Assembly: GCA_022820125.1 (NCBI GenBank)
Contig: JAJEGA010000036.1
Location: 1-64,000 of the forward strand
Reading direction: 5' to 3'
Length of the DNA stretch: 64,000 nucleotides
Origin: Anaerolineae bacterium
Lineage (GTDB): Bacteria > Chloroflexota > Anaerolineae > Aggregatilineales > Phototrophicaceae
The notes below the pieces were generated by a model. The model did not search any database. It was given only the letters and a program-made list of their open reading frames with translations, and was not told the origin of the DNA. A program made the translations under genes and the position numbers. Shown one piece after another: positions 7,572 through 16,575 of the stretch; the first letter of the stretch is position 1, and the number at the start of each line of letters is the position of its first letter.

Positions 7572-9641
7572 ATGGTCGCTATTCGGACCGCCTCCCGAGC
7601 GCTGTTCCTCTTGCTTGTCGCATTCTTGCCGCTGTCAATCGTTCGCGCGAACCCGGCCGTGGCCGCCTGCGGTTTGCCGGCGCAGGGAGTGATCACCCAA
7701 ACCGTTACCTACACGCTCACCGCCGACTGCGTACAGACGGGCGAGATTGTCATCGGCAATGCGGTTCCTGACCTGGAAGTGACCATAAATGGCGGCGGAT
7801 ACACCATCACTGGCGGCGATCACTCTCTGATCATCGGCAGTGGCATACTGACGCTGAACAATGTAACGCTTGATGGCGAGGGCAAGAGCAGAACGGAACT
7901 TGTCTCCCAAGATGTTGTGAACGCCAACAATGTCACATTCACAAGAGCGCATTCGGGTCCCGCAGTGCTGGGGTCGCAGGCCAATCTGAACAATGTCCTC
8001 TTTGTCAACAATTATTCGCCCTATTACGCTTTGCGCGGGAACGGCAATGCGCTGCATGCCGGGCGGGGCGCTGTATTTACGCTGAACAATGCGGTCTTTC
8101 GCAACAATTACGGCAATGGCGGGGCGGCAGTGGTAAACATCGAGGCGACGTTGACGACGACCGGCTGCCTGACTCTGTCCGGCAATGTGCCCTACGACGT
8201 ATATGAAGTAGACTATCCGTGGTTGGACTTCACTGCCGGGGCCTGGACTGACAGCAGCACCGGACCTTGCAGCGGCACGATCGGCAATGGCGATCAAGCC
8301 GTCATCCCGCCGCCGGCAATCATGTCCTGCGGCTTGCCCGCGCCCGGCAATCTGGACGTTTCGGCGACCTACAGCTTGACAGCCGATTGCGTCATCACGG
8401 GCGACAGCACGATTTCGGAGCATGTGAGCATTCGCATTGAGGGCAATGGGCACAGCATCCGGGCGAACCCGCCGAACCGCACCTACTACCTCGCCGCCAC
8501 CGCCAGTTTGGATCTGCAAAATGTCGGCATGTCGGGACTGCGCTTGTTTAACTGGGGCGCGGTAACGGGGCATCGCCTCGGCATGGCGGACACAACTTCT
8601 GGCGGGATTGTCAACATGGGCGATATGCGTTTCACAAACTCGCTCTTTGAAGATATGACAACCACGGAAGCGGAAGCGGAATCCGTCCTGCGGGCTTGGA
8701 ACCCTTACCAAAAAGGCTTCACCCGCTTCACCGATAGCACCTTCCGCAACAACCATGGCGGGGTCGGCGTCTTGCAAAACGCCGGCGCCACCATCGAACT
8801 CATCGACTGCGTCATGTTTATTAACAATACGCCGGCTAATTATGTCGGCACTGTGGACGACCAAAGCATCGATTGCAACTCGCCGGCGGTTGGTCCCTTT
8901 TTCCCCGCCGCGCCAAGCGCTTCATCTAAGCCTAGGACGTCTCAATGGAGCGCGATACCGAAGTTTGAAAACTGCGAGATCCGGCTGGGCGCGATTGGCC
9001 TCCTCTGCCGGCCGCGCGGGCAGCCGCCGGTCGCCGAAATCTGGCGGATACGCCCCAACCCCGAAGGCGATCACCTGCCAGCCGCAGGCACGTTCATCCT
9101 GGCAGTGAGCCAGCCGCAGGTGGAAGCGCTGGGCGAAGGGCTGGTCGCCTGCTCGCCCGATGGCCGCGTCGCCGTGCGCGTGGGCATGCCGGAAGCCGTG
9201 CGCCAGCTAATGGTATACAGCAAGCTGTACAAGCAGCTGCGCCCCTTCCCAGGCGCGCGCGATATTGTCGTCTCTAAAGGTCCTACATTTGAGGGCAAGG
9301 TGCATCATATCGTGCTGGATCATTCCCTGGACGGGCATGTGCTGGGCACTGTCGATACCTATGACGGGCTGCCCGCGGCCGAATGCGTCGAAGAAAGCGC
9401 GCCGAAGCCAGTCATCCATGCGCCCACCCCAGCGCCGGTCTACGTTCCATTCGTCCAGCCACAAACGCCGCAGCCAGACGGCTCCATCATCCATGTCGTG
9501 CGGCCAGGCGATACCATCAGCGCCATCGCCGTCGCCTATCGCGTACATCAACTCGATATCATCATGCTCAACCAGCTCGAGGACATGGGGCGCTGGATTT
9601 ATCCCGGGCAGGAACTGCTCATCCGCGAGGCGGAGGCTTAA
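7572..9641 (+). CDS. Secreted beta-helix-like protein with C-terminal LysM domain
   Basis: This 689-aa exported protein has a signal peptide with 'LFLLLVAFLPLS' core, probably cut near 'AVA-ACG'. Two homologous Cys-containing modules, each opening 'CGLPA.G' followed by 'YTLTADCV.TG' or 'YSLTADCVITG', start at residues ~34 and ~255. They continue into short Asn/Thr-rich strands typical of right-handed beta-helices ('LTLNNVTLDG', 'ATLTTTGCLTL'). A linker rich in Pro ends in a LysM domain ('HVVRPGDTISAIAVAY...YPGQELLI', last ~50 residues), which binds peptidoglycan or chitin-like glycans and should anchor the protein to the wall. ATG 7572 best fits the signal peptide. The upstream C13 tract may govern an alternative start. 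Confidence 0.8.
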   Translation: MVAIRTASRALFLLLVAFLPLSIVRANPAVAACGLPAQGVITQTVTYTLTADCVQTGEIVIGNAVPDLEVTINGGGYTITGGDHSLIIGSGILTLNNVTLDGEGKSRTELVSQDVVNANNVTFTRAHSGPAVLGSQANLNNVLFVNNYSPYYALRGNGNALHAGRGAVFTLNNAVFRNNYGNGGAAVVNIEATLTTTGCLTLSGNVPYDVYEVDYPWLDFTAGAWTDSSTGPCSGTIGNGDQAVIPPPAIMSCGLPAPGNLDVSATYSLTADCVITGDSTISEHVSIRIEGNGHSIRANPPNRTYYLAATASLDLQNVGMSGLRLFNWGAVTGHRLGMADTTSGGIVNMGDMRFTNSLFEDMTTTEAEAESVLRAWNPYQKGFTRFTDSTFRNNHGGVGVLQNAGATIELIDCVMFINNTPANYVGTVDDQSIDCNSPAVGPFFPAAPSASSKPRTSQWSAIPKFENCEIRLGAIGLLCRPRGQPPVAEIWRIRPNPEGDHLPAAGTFILAVSQPQVEALGEGLVACSPDGRVAVRVGMPEAVRQLMVYSKLYKQLRPFPGARDIVVSKGPTFEGKVHHIVLDHSLDGHVLGTVDTYDGLPAAECVEESAPKPVIHAPTPAPVYVPFVQPQTPQPDGSIIHVVRPGDTISAIAVAYRVHQLDIIMLNQLEDMGRWIYPGQELLIREAEA

Positions 9642-9649
9642 TCCGCCTG

Positions 9650-11599
9650 TCAATAACGGCGCGGCAGCCAGACCGTCATTTCGCTGATGCCGCGGTTGTT
9701 CCAGGCGTAGTAGGGAATCAGCGTGATATCGAGATCCGCTTCCTGTTCGTTCCCCGCTTCCCGGTATAGGGCACTTGACCCGTTGCGCTCGGCGATGTGG
9801 CGGGCGACGCCCTTGATCGCCATGACGCCACCCAGCAAATCGTCTTCCCGGCTCGCGGTCAAGCACATATCATTCGGCGCGTAGACATCAAGAATTGAGA
9901 CGTCATCAGGCAGGTCCAGGCCTTCGAGGCAATAGACGATCGGTCCTCGCATAACGGCGATGTGATTACGAATCTCCTCGGCTTTGGGATGCGCCTTGAT
10001 CATGCGCGGCTTCATCGGCAGGCTCAACTCGATTACATCGCCCGCATTCCAGGTTCGCCTCACTTCCGCGTAGCTTGCGGACGTCAAAGGAGCAGCGCTC
10101 GGCTCGCCGTTGATGGACAGACTGGCGGCGCCGCACCAGCCCGGCACACGCAGCATCAGCGCGACTTCCCGCGCCGGCGCCTCGTCAATCGTGATGCGGA
10201 CGATGTCATCCCAAGGGTAATCGGTCCCCTGCGTCAGCGCAAAAGCCGAGCCATCAGCCAAGCAGGTATTGACGCTGTTGCTGCTGTAAAGGTGCAGCCA
10301 CAAGCCCTCGTCCGATGCGCTGTAAACCCAATTGTGCAGCAGGGCAATCGTGCGCGCGGTATTGGGCGGGCAACAGTAACAATACAAGAGATACCAGCGC
10401 TCATAGGTATCCTGACTCAAGAGCGGATGATTTTCGCCATACCAGCGCAGGGGATTGGTGTAGCAGAATTTGGTCCCATCCAGGCTCATGGACGAGAGCA
10501 TGGAGTTGTAAAGCACAAGTTCGACGATATCGGCATATTTGGCTTCGCCCGAGAGATTCAGCAGGCGCCAATTCCACATGGCGTTGGCGATATTGGCGCA
10601 GGTTTCGTTATAAGCGGTGGCGTTGGGCAGCGAGTATTCGTAGCCGAAAGCCTCATGCACATCGTTGGCGCTGCCGCCAAATTCGGGACGTTCCGAGGCG
10701 CCATGATGCTGCGCTGAGGTGCCGCCGGTGATATACATTTTGCTGTTGACGGCATTGTCCCAGATGCGCTCCAAGCCGGCCAGCAGTTCTTCGTCGCCGG
10801 TTTCCGCCACGACATCGGTCGCGCCGCAATACAGATAGCCGGCGGTCACGGCATGGCCGACCGCGCGCGTCTCTTCGCGCAGCGGCACGCGCGCCTGATT
10901 CTGATCGCCGCCACCGGGCTGCGAGCCGCGCATATCGACGAAGCAAGCAGCCAGCTCAAGGTATTTTTTGTCCCCGGTCGCGCGATAAAGATCAACCGCG
11001 CCCATCGTATTTGACGGGTTGAAGCCGAAATGCGCCAGCGCTGGCGGGCGAGGCATGAAGAGGTCGTAGAGGTAATCGGCTTGCTTGATTGCGATTTCCA
11101 GAAAGTTGCGTTTGCCGGAGACGCGATGGTGGACGGATGCCGCCGTCAGCAGGTGACCCATGTTGTAAAGCTCGTGGTCGCGATGGTTGGTCCAATATTC
11201 CTTGCCGTCCAGCTGCATCGGCGTGCTGATATAGCCGCTGTCTTCCTGCGCCGCCGCGACTGCTTCAATCAGGGGATCCAAATGGTCGAGGATGGACTGC
11301 TCTTTGGTGAGGCTATAGACGTGCGCGCAAGCCTCCATGTATTTATAGCAATCGCCATCGCTCCACATCGTGCCCTTGCGCTCGCCTTCAGCCAAGCCGG
11401 CGGCGATGTGGAAATTGCTGAAGACGGCGCCGTTTTCCGGTTCATCGAGGGCCGCCCGCATGCTCGGCAATATCGTCTCGCGGCATAGCTGATGCAGGCG
11501 ACCCCAAAAGCCGTCATGCCATTTGACGGCGTCATGTTCGAGCGGGCTGAGCTTTTGATACTTCGACATGGTTTGCATGAATTCCGTATGCCCTTTCAT
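9650..11599 (-). CDS. Glycoside hydrolase family 127-type beta-L-arabinofuranosidase (DUF1680)
   Basis: This 649-aa protein matches the GH127 family, which releases beta-L-arabinofuranose from plant-type glycans with a Zn-bound cysteine nucleophile. Diagnostic pieces are 'YNETCAN' (~330; Glu and Cys zinc ligands), 'YCYCCPPN' (~408; the Cys-Cys pair containing the nucleophile), and 'HGASERPEFGG..NDVHEAFGYEYSLPN' ahead of them. No signal peptide is evident, so it probably acts on imported oligosaccharides, consistent with the sugar ABC importer a few genes away. In-frame Met codons at 11578 and 11569 are alternative starts. It converges on the beta-helix gene 8 bp away. Confidence 0.88.
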   Translation of the reverse strand: MKGHTEFMQTMSKYQKLSPLEHDAVKWHDGFWGRLHQLCRETILPSMRAALDEPENGAVFSNFHIAAGLAEGERKGTMWSDGDCYKYMEACAHVYSLTKEQSILDHLDPLIEAVAAAQEDSGYISTPMQLDGKEYWTNHRDHELYNMGHLLTAASVHHRVSGKRNFLEIAIKQADYLYDLFMPRPPALAHFGFNPSNTMGAVDLYRATGDKKYLELAACFVDMRGSQPGGGDQNQARVPLREETRAVGHAVTAGYLYCGATDVVAETGDEELLAGLERIWDNAVNSKMYITGGTSAQHHGASERPEFGGSANDVHEAFGYEYSLPNATAYNETCANIANAMWNWRLLNLSGEAKYADIVELVLYNSMLSSMSLDGTKFCYTNPLRWYGENHPLLSQDTYERWYLLYCYCCPPNTARTIALLHNWVYSASDEGLWLHLYSSNSVNTCLADGSAFALTQGTDYPWDDIVRITIDEAPAREVALMLRVPGWCGAASLSINGEPSAAPLTSASYAEVRRTWNAGDVIELSLPMKPRMIKAHPKAEEIRNHIAVMRGPIVYCLEGLDLPDDVSILDVYAPNDMCLTASREDDLLGGVMAIKGVARHIAERNGSSALYREAGNEQEADLDITLIPYYAWNNRGISEMTVWLPRRY

Positions 11600-11631
11600 T
11601 CTACGAATTCCAACTGGAGCTTGATTGCTAT

Positions 11632-11660
11632 TTGAACCTGGCTTGTCATCCAGCTATGAT
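11632..11660 (+). promoter_or_regulatory. Sigma70-type promoter for DUF6941 cassette 3
   Basis: TTGAAC (11632-11637) and TATGAT (11655-11660) are spaced by 17 bp, about 38 bp before the DUF6941-like start, in the gap between divergent genes. As at cassette 1, this points to independent transcription of the cassette. Confidence 0.5.
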
Positions 11661-11698
11661 TATGCATATTCTAACAGGCGATGTTCAAGGAAAGCCGA

Positions 11699-12112
11699 AT
11701 GAGACTTGGCTGGTCGGTACTTTGTAGAGAGTTTGAAAAGCACGAAGGCGGTATGCTCACGCTGCATAACGTATTTGCCGATGCAAAGGTTGACATTAAT
11801 GCGGCCGCGCCGCCTCCACTCGAAGTCACACTGGATCCAGCGGTCATCCTAATATCATATTGGTTCACAGAGTCTGACCTGGACAAGCCCAGGTATCCCG
11901 CGGTTCTGCGTGTATTGGCGCCCGAAGACAATCATATTCTGGCTGAATGGAATTTCGCCATCGATTTCATGTATAGCGGCAGCAGTCTCACGGTATTTCA
12001 CTTCAGCGATATGATTTTTGTCGGCGCTGGTCTTTATGAATTTCATATTGAAGTCCCGCAGTTTGGCGAGTGGAATATCATGTCTCAGAATAGCCTTTAC
12101 CTTGGCGATTAG
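11699..12112 (+). CDS. DUF6941-like protein, cassette 3
   Basis: This 137-aa protein is the most divergent of the three paralogues but keeps the frame: 'MRLGWSVLCREF', 'GMLTLHNVFADAKVD', 'VLRVLAPEDNHIL', 'GLYEFHIEV' and 'FGEWN'. There is no signal peptide or membrane helix. ATG 11699 is chosen because AAGGAAAG (11687-11694) precedes it and because the resulting length and N-terminus match cassette 1; an upstream ATG at 11681 would add six residues. The locus lies between the GH127 gene and the sugar transporter, not next to an exporter, so association with the ABC exporter is not a fixed feature of the family. Function is unknown. Confidence 0.75.
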   Translation: MRLGWSVLCREFEKHEGGMLTLHNVFADAKVDINAAAPPPLEVTLDPAVILISYWFTESDLDKPRYPAVLRVLAPEDNHILAEWNFAIDFMYSGSSLTVFHFSDMIFVGAGLYEFHIEVPQFGEWNIMSQNSLYLGD

Positions 12113-12148
12113 GTATAATGAGAGAGAAGCGAAAGGTAAATAAGCATC

Positions 12149-12307
12149 ATGAAGTCAAACTGGTCTGTCACTAACAACACGCCAATATTTGAATATGAGG
12201 TGTCCTCCAAAGGCATCCGCCACATACGGACCACGTATCCCGACAAAAGGGCTAAAACCGACCCCAAGCGGCGCAGAGGCGACGACAAGCCCAAGAAATC
12301 GGAGTAG
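12149..12307 (+). CDS. Small basic protein of DUF6941 cassette 3
   Basis: This 52-aa reading frame starts 36 bp after the DUF6941-like gene. It has a beta-prone N-terminal half ('TPIFEYEVSSKGIRHIR') and a strongly basic tail ('DKRAKTDPKRRRGDDKPKK'). It resembles the small proteins of the other two cassettes in position, size and layout; residue identity is weak ('DKRAKTDPKR' stands where the others have 'KRLAPR'). An AAAGGT-like ribosome site lies about 10 bp before ATG 12149. It is short and could be missed by automatic annotation. Confidence 0.52.
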   Translation: MKSNWSVTNNTPIFEYEVSSKGIRHIRTTYPDKRAKTDPKRRRGDDKPKKSE

Positions 12308-12447
12308 CGCGCTCGGAAAGCGATCGCCGAATTCGCCGCATGCAACCCACTCAATTCGGCTTGAACGCGCGCGCTCTAGCTGGCGAAGGTTGCGTCTTGT
12401 CATTCTCCTCTCCTGCTTCCGCGAGATCGCCTCGCGCATAGGGTTCC

Positions 12448-13296
12448 CTACTTGTACCCCGTAAACACCACGCCCTGTATAAAATGCTTCTGCGCAAAGA
12501 AGAAAACGACGATCAGCGGCAGCATGACGACAAGGGAGACCGCCATCAGCGAATTCCATTCGGTGCCAAAGGTGCCCTGGAAAAAGCGCAAGCCCAGCGC
12601 CAGCGTATATTTGTCCTGGTCGAGCAGGAAGATCAGCGGGCGGAAGAAATCGTTCCAATGAAACTGAAATGAAAAGATAGCCACCGCGCCGAGCACCGGC
12701 TTGGACATCGGCAAGGTGATGCGCCAAAAGACGCCAAAGCGCGAACAGCCGTCGATCACCGCCGCTTGGTCCAACTCGCGCGAGTGGGTCAGGAAGTATT
12801 GCCGCAAGAGAAATATGTAGAAGGGATTGCCGAACCAGGAGGGCAGGATCAGGGGCCAGAAGGTGTCGATCATGCCGAGATGGCGGAAGACGATAAACTC
12901 GGGTATGAGCGTGACCTGCCGCGGCAGCATCATCGTCGCCAGCACCACGATGAAAAGCACGTTTCGCCCGCGCCAGCGCAGACGCGAGAAGGCGTAAGCC
13001 ACGATCGACGAAACGATTAACTCGCCCAGCAGGCACAAAACCACAATGAAGCTGGTATTGGCGAAGTAGAGGTCAAAAGGCAATTGGCTCAGGGCGTCGG
13101 GATAATTGGACCAGACGATCTTCTGCGGCCAGAACTCGGGCGGGAAGCGAAAGACATGCGAAAGCGGCTTCAGCGAGGTCGAGATCATCCATTGCAGGGG
13201 CAGCAAAACGACGATCGAGCCCAAACCGAGCATCAGGTAGACGATTATCTTGCTGATGATCTGCCGCATGTTCAAGCCCGCGCCTTTGCTGCTCAT
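12448..13296 (-). CDS. Carbohydrate ABC transporter permease (MalG-type)
   Basis: This 282-aa inner-membrane permease has six predicted helices and the cytoplasmic coupling motif 'DQAAVIDGCSRFGVFWRITLP' (EAA motif, residues ~185-205). It forms the importer channel with the product of 13296-14243. I start it at ATG 13296, which shares a base with the stop of the upstream permease gene (TGATG), implying translational coupling. No ATPase gene is in the operon; such importers often share an MsmK-type ATPase encoded elsewhere. Confidence 0.9.
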   Translation of the reverse strand: MSSKGAGLNMRQIISKIIVYLMLGLGSIVVLLPLQWMISTSLKPLSHVFRFPPEFWPQKIVWSNYPDALSQLPFDLYFANTSFIVVLCLLGELIVSSIVAYAFSRLRWRGRNVLFIVVLATMMLPRQVTLIPEFIVFRHLGMIDTFWPLILPSWFGNPFYIFLLRQYFLTHSRELDQAAVIDGCSRFGVFWRITLPMSKPVLGAVAIFSFQFHWNDFFRPLIFLLDQDKYTLALGLRFFQGTFGTEWNSLMAVSLVVMLPLIVVFFFAQKHFIQGVVFTGYK

Positions 13297-14243
13297 CAGT
13301 TGTCCTCGTCCGATTCCGCTTCGTAAAAGACCCAGAACTTCGCCGTGGCGAATAAGACCAATGTCAGCAGCAGGATGGCGATGAAGAAGACCCATGCCAG
13401 CGCCGAGGCGTAACCCATCTTGAAGTTCTGGAAAGCTTGGCGATAGAGATACAGCAGATAAAACAAAGAGGCGTTGGCGGGCCCGCCATCGGTCATGATG
13501 AAGGTCTCGGTGAAGATCTGCATGGTGAAGATTACGCCGGTGATCAACTGGAAGAAGATGGTGGGGCTAAGCATCGGCAGGGTGATGCGGAAGATGCGCT
13601 GCCACCAGTTGGCGCCGTCAATCTCAGCCGCCTCATACAGGTCGGTCGGAATCGCCTGCAAACCGGCCAGGTAAATGATCATGCCGCCGCCGACGCTCCA
13701 AAGGCGCATGATGACAAATGCCGGCAGCACCCAGATCTTGCTGCCCAGCCAAGCCGGTCCCTCGATGCCGAAGACGCGCAGCGCCGTATTCAGCAAGCCG
13801 AAATCGCTGGAGAAGATCCACTGCCAGAGGATCGCCACCGCCACGCCAGACAGGATAGCCGGAAGATAGTAGATGGTACGGAAGACCGAGAGACCGCGGA
13901 TATTGGTGTTGAGCAGCATGGCGATCGTCAATCCAAAGACGATGTTCAACGGGATGGAGGCCAGCGAAAAGATCACGGTGATCTTCAATGAGTGCATCGG
14001 CAGCGGGTCGGTGAAAAATAGCTTGTGATAATTCGCCAAGCCGACGTATTCCGGTGGCGTGAGGATATTCCATTCAAAGAAGGAGAGCGCCAACGAAGCC
14101 ACCATCGGGAAAGCCGTGAGCAGGAGAAAGCCGGCCACCCAAGGCGATACCATCGCCCAAGCCAGCACCGTCTCGCCGCGTTGATAGGTGATGTTCAGGC
14201 GGGTGAAGCCGCTCTGTTTTTTGGCGAATTGGGCGAGGCTCAT
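13296..14243 (-). CDS. Carbohydrate ABC transporter permease (MalF-type)
   Basis: This 315-aa permease has six predicted membrane helices and the coupling motif 'YEAAEIDGANWWQRIFRITLP' (~205-225). It is the second permease of the sugar importer, co-transcribed after the binding-protein gene 14427-15761. The 183-bp gap between them holds two strong palindromes (14267-14405) that could reduce downstream expression. The ATG at 14243 follows the family's usual N-terminus ('ETVLAWAMVSPWVAGFLLL' helix at ~25-45). Confidence 0.9.
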   Translation of the reverse strand: MSLAQFAKKQSGFTRLNITYQRGETVLAWAMVSPWVAGFLLLTAFPMVASLALSFFEWNILTPPEYVGLANYHKLFFTDPLPMHSLKITVIFSLASIPLNIVFGLTIAMLLNTNIRGLSVFRTIYYLPAILSGVAVAILWQWIFSSDFGLLNTALRVFGIEGPAWLGSKIWVLPAFVIMRLWSVGGGMIIYLAGLQAIPTDLYEAAEIDGANWWQRIFRITLPMLSPTIFFQLITGVIFTMQIFTETFIMTDGGPANASLFYLLYLYRQAFQNFKMGYASALAWVFFIAILLLTLVLFATAKFWVFYEAESDEDN

Positions 14244-14266
14244 TGAAGAACCAACCCCCCTCTAAA

Positions 14267-14405
14267 TCTCCCCCCATTGCAATGGGGGGAGACGTAGTAT
14301 TCGCTGAGCCAAAGAACTGTAATCACCGATCAACTCAATTGCGCGAACTTCATAAACCGACACGCAGTTTGAATTAGCCCCCTCTCCATCGCGATGGGGA
14401 GGGGG
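14267..14405. repeat. Two G/C-run palindromes between binding-protein and permease genes
   Basis: 14267-14292 is a perfect 26-bp palindrome with half-site TCTCCCCCCATTG. 14378-14405 is a near-perfect 28-bp palindrome with half-site CCCCCTCTCCATCG and one mismatch. The outer flanks GAACCAACCCCCCTCT and GTTGGGGGAGGGGTTGAA are also roughly inverted. This class is different from the TGTAGGGGCG repeats but sits in an equivalent place. It could stop or stabilise the transcript after the highly expressed binding-protein gene. Confidence 0.7.
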
Positions 14406-14426
14406 TTGGGGGAGGGGTTGAAGTTG

Positions 14427-15761
14427 CTAGCCAGAGCGCCATTGACCTTCCTTGATTAGCGGATTGACCTGGCGCACGATTTCGTCGCAGACCACCTTGG
14501 CATCGCGCTCCTCGCCGATCATCAGCAGGTCAATCTGCGCTTGCATAATCTGCGTGATCTCGCCGAAATTCGTCAGCACCGGGTCGGGCGCGACGAAGTG
14601 CCGGGCAGCATCCAGCATGACGTGCTTGTTGGCTGGCGGCAGAGGATCAGTGACGAACCACTTCTCCTGCTCGGCGAAAGACGTGCCTTGCAAGCCGCCT
14701 TCGCGAATGATGGTTTCCATCGCCGGACCGTTGAAGAATTTCAGCAGATTCCAGGCGCATTCCGGCGCCTCTGTCGTCTTCGGCACGACCAGCGGATAGT
14801 AGTAGACGTAATTGGCGCGGCCCCCAGGACCAGCCGGGTAATGCCCAAGCGCCACGTTAAAGTCGACTTCGCGGAAATTGGGGAAAGCCCAACTGCCGCT
14901 GTAGAACATGGCGAGTTGCCCGGTCTGCAGCAGCGCGGTTGTGCCCATCGCCATCGCTTCCGGGCGCGGGGCGAAGCCGTGCTCCCAGCGCAGATCGGCG
15001 TAAAATTGCAAGCCTTCGACAGCGCCCGCTTCATTCAGCGTGCATTCGGTCGGGTAGAAAGGATCGTCCACCAACTGTCCGCCGAAGATGCGCACCCAAG
15101 TCTGCCAGACCTTGTCCCAGCCGGTGACATCGCAGGCGTACTGCGTGGTGCGATTGCCGTCGCGCTTGGTCAACTTCTCGCAGGAGCTGAAGAAGTCGTC
15201 GACCGTCCATTCGGGGTCGTCCCATTGGGCGGTGGGCATCATGGCGCCGGCTTCTTCGAACAGGTCCGCATTATAGAATATGGCAATGGAAGCGACGTTA
15301 TCGGGCATGCCGTAAATGCCGCCTTCATGCGTGTAAGCTTCGATCGCCAGGTCGGGGAATTGACTCAGGTCGTAGTCGTCCGCGTCGACATAGGGCTTGA
15401 GATCAAGCAGCAGATCATCAGCCAGGAACTGCGGCAGCAGACCGATTTCGATGATGAAGACATCGGGCGGAATGCCGGCGGCCAGGCTGGTGAAGAGCTT
15501 GTCGTTATAGCCCGAAGCAGGACCGCCCGGCACCGAAGTGAAATTCAGCTTGCAGCCCGGATAGGCGTCGTCAAATGGCGCCAGCGCCTTTTCGCGGATG
15601 CCGATCAAGGGCGGACCATCCCAGAAGAAGATGGTGACTTCCCGCTCGTCCTGCGCCAAGACCCCGCCGACGCCCGGTATGGTGTAAACGCCGGCCGCGA
15701 TCGAACTCATGCCCGTCAGGCGCAGAAAGTCGCGCCGGCTCATGTTTAACTTCTTTGACAT
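14427..15761 (-). CDS. Sugar ABC transporter substrate-binding protein (family 1), Tat-exported
   Basis: This 444-aa protein opens with a twin-arginine signal ('SRRDFLRLTG', then a hydrophobic stretch ending 'GGVLAQ'), so it is exported folded. The rest has the family-1 solute-binding layout: 'VTIFFWDGPPLIG' strand, 'AGIPPDVFIIEIG', 'GMPDNVASIAIFYNADLFEEAG' hinge region, and Trp-rich binding segments. It captures an oligosaccharide for the MalFG-type permeases downstream. The GntR/FCD regulator gene lies upstream on the same strand. The likely operon order is binding protein, permease, permease. Confidence 0.9.
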   Translation of the reverse strand: MSKKLNMSRRDFLRLTGMSSIAAGVYTIPGVGGVLAQDEREVTIFFWDGPPLIGIREKALAPFDDAYPGCKLNFTSVPGGPASGYNDKLFTSLAAGIPPDVFIIEIGLLPQFLADDLLLDLKPYVDADDYDLSQFPDLAIEAYTHEGGIYGMPDNVASIAIFYNADLFEEAGAMMPTAQWDDPEWTVDDFFSSCEKLTKRDGNRTTQYACDVTGWDKVWQTWVRIFGGQLVDDPFYPTECTLNEAGAVEGLQFYADLRWEHGFAPRPEAMAMGTTALLQTGQLAMFYSGSWAFPNFREVDFNVALGHYPAGPGGRANYVYYYPLVVPKTTEAPECAWNLLKFFNGPAMETIIREGGLQGTSFAEQEKWFVTDPLPPANKHVMLDAARHFVAPDPVLTNFGEITQIMQAQIDLLMIGEERDAKVVCDEIVRQVNPLIKEGQWRSG

Positions 15762-15885
15762 CTTGCACTCTCCTTTGGTACTGATAAGTCAAACGGTAGC
15801 GAACTACTCCGTTATCTGCCGGTACAGATAACTGCTTGCAAGGGCTTTCCGCCATAGTCCCTCCCGATACATTTGCCTGGCGCGC

Positions 15886-16545
15886 TCAGCCCGACGACTG
15901 ATTCCACGCAGCCAAAGTTCGATGCATTGTATTTTGCAAATGCTTCCGCAGCGCGCCTTGCGTCTTCGAAACATCGCGTTCAATCAAGACATCCAGTATC
16001 TCCAGGTGCTCGGGCAAGGCATCGACTTTGCCCTTGGGCTGCAGCGTGGCGACAATTTGATGCGCCCAGTTGATCAGGTCGCGCAACTGTCCCATGATGC
16101 TGATCAGCAGCGGATTATCCGAATGGCTGACGATCAGATCATGCAAGAGATTATCGCATTCGACCAGCAACGCCAAATCGCCGGTCCGCTGATAGTGCTC
16201 GCCACCAGCGACATAAGCCGTCCGCGCGTCCAGGATAGCCTGCAAAGGAATGCGCTTGACAGCCAAGGTTACCGCCAGGCATTCCAGCGCGATGCGGACC
16301 TCCATCGTCTGCTGGAAACGGGCTTGGTCAAATTCTTCAACATAAACGCCGCGGCGGGGGGCGACCTTTAGAAAACCCAAGCCATCCAATTGGCGAACGG
16401 CATCGCGCACCGGCATCGTGCTGACATGCAGGCGCTCGGCAATATCCTCAATGGTGAGGCGCTGCCCGGGCGCCAGGTCGCCGTTCATGATTTCGCGCTT
16501 CAATTGCGTCTCAATCTTCTGACTAAGCGATGTCGTATCCAGCAT
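15886..16545 (-). CDS. GntR-family transcriptional regulator (FadR/FCD subfamily)
   Basis: This 219-aa protein has an N-terminal winged helix ('LSQKIETQLKREIMNGDLAPGQRLTIEDIAERLHVSTMPVRDAVRQL', residues ~6-55) with the GntR signature. A C-terminal all-helical FCD domain carries metal- or ligand-binding His residues ('LVECDNLLHDLIVSHSDNPLL'). FCD regulators usually repress catabolic or uptake operons until an organic-acid or sugar ligand binds. It precedes the sugar importer on the same strand and faces the D-amino-acid oxidase operon. Two overlapping dyads just upstream (16576-16608) are likely its operators. Confidence 0.88.
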   Translation of the reverse strand: MLDTTSLSQKIETQLKREIMNGDLAPGQRLTIEDIAERLHVSTMPVRDAVRQLDGLGFLKVAPRRGVYVEEFDQARFQQTMEVRIALECLAVTLAVKRIPLQAILDARTAYVAGGEHYQRTGDLALLVECDNLLHDLIVSHSDNPLLISIMGQLRDLINWAHQIVATLQPKGKVDALPEHLEILDVLIERDVSKTQGALRKHLQNTMHRTLAAWNQSSG

Positions 16546-16575
16546 CGATGTTATGGTCCCAAAGGCAAATGGCGA

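Noticed and set aside
7635..8864. Long minus-strand reading frame of about 409 codons opposite the beta-helix gene
   Set aside because: It lies wholly opposite a gene with a clear signal peptide, repeats and LysM domain. Its translation is low-complexity and matches no domain. GC-rich codon usage creates such antisense frames.
14541..15749. Long plus-strand frame opposite the sugar-binding-protein gene
   Set aside because: The minus strand encodes an unambiguous Tat-exported binding protein. The plus-strand product shows no recognised motif.
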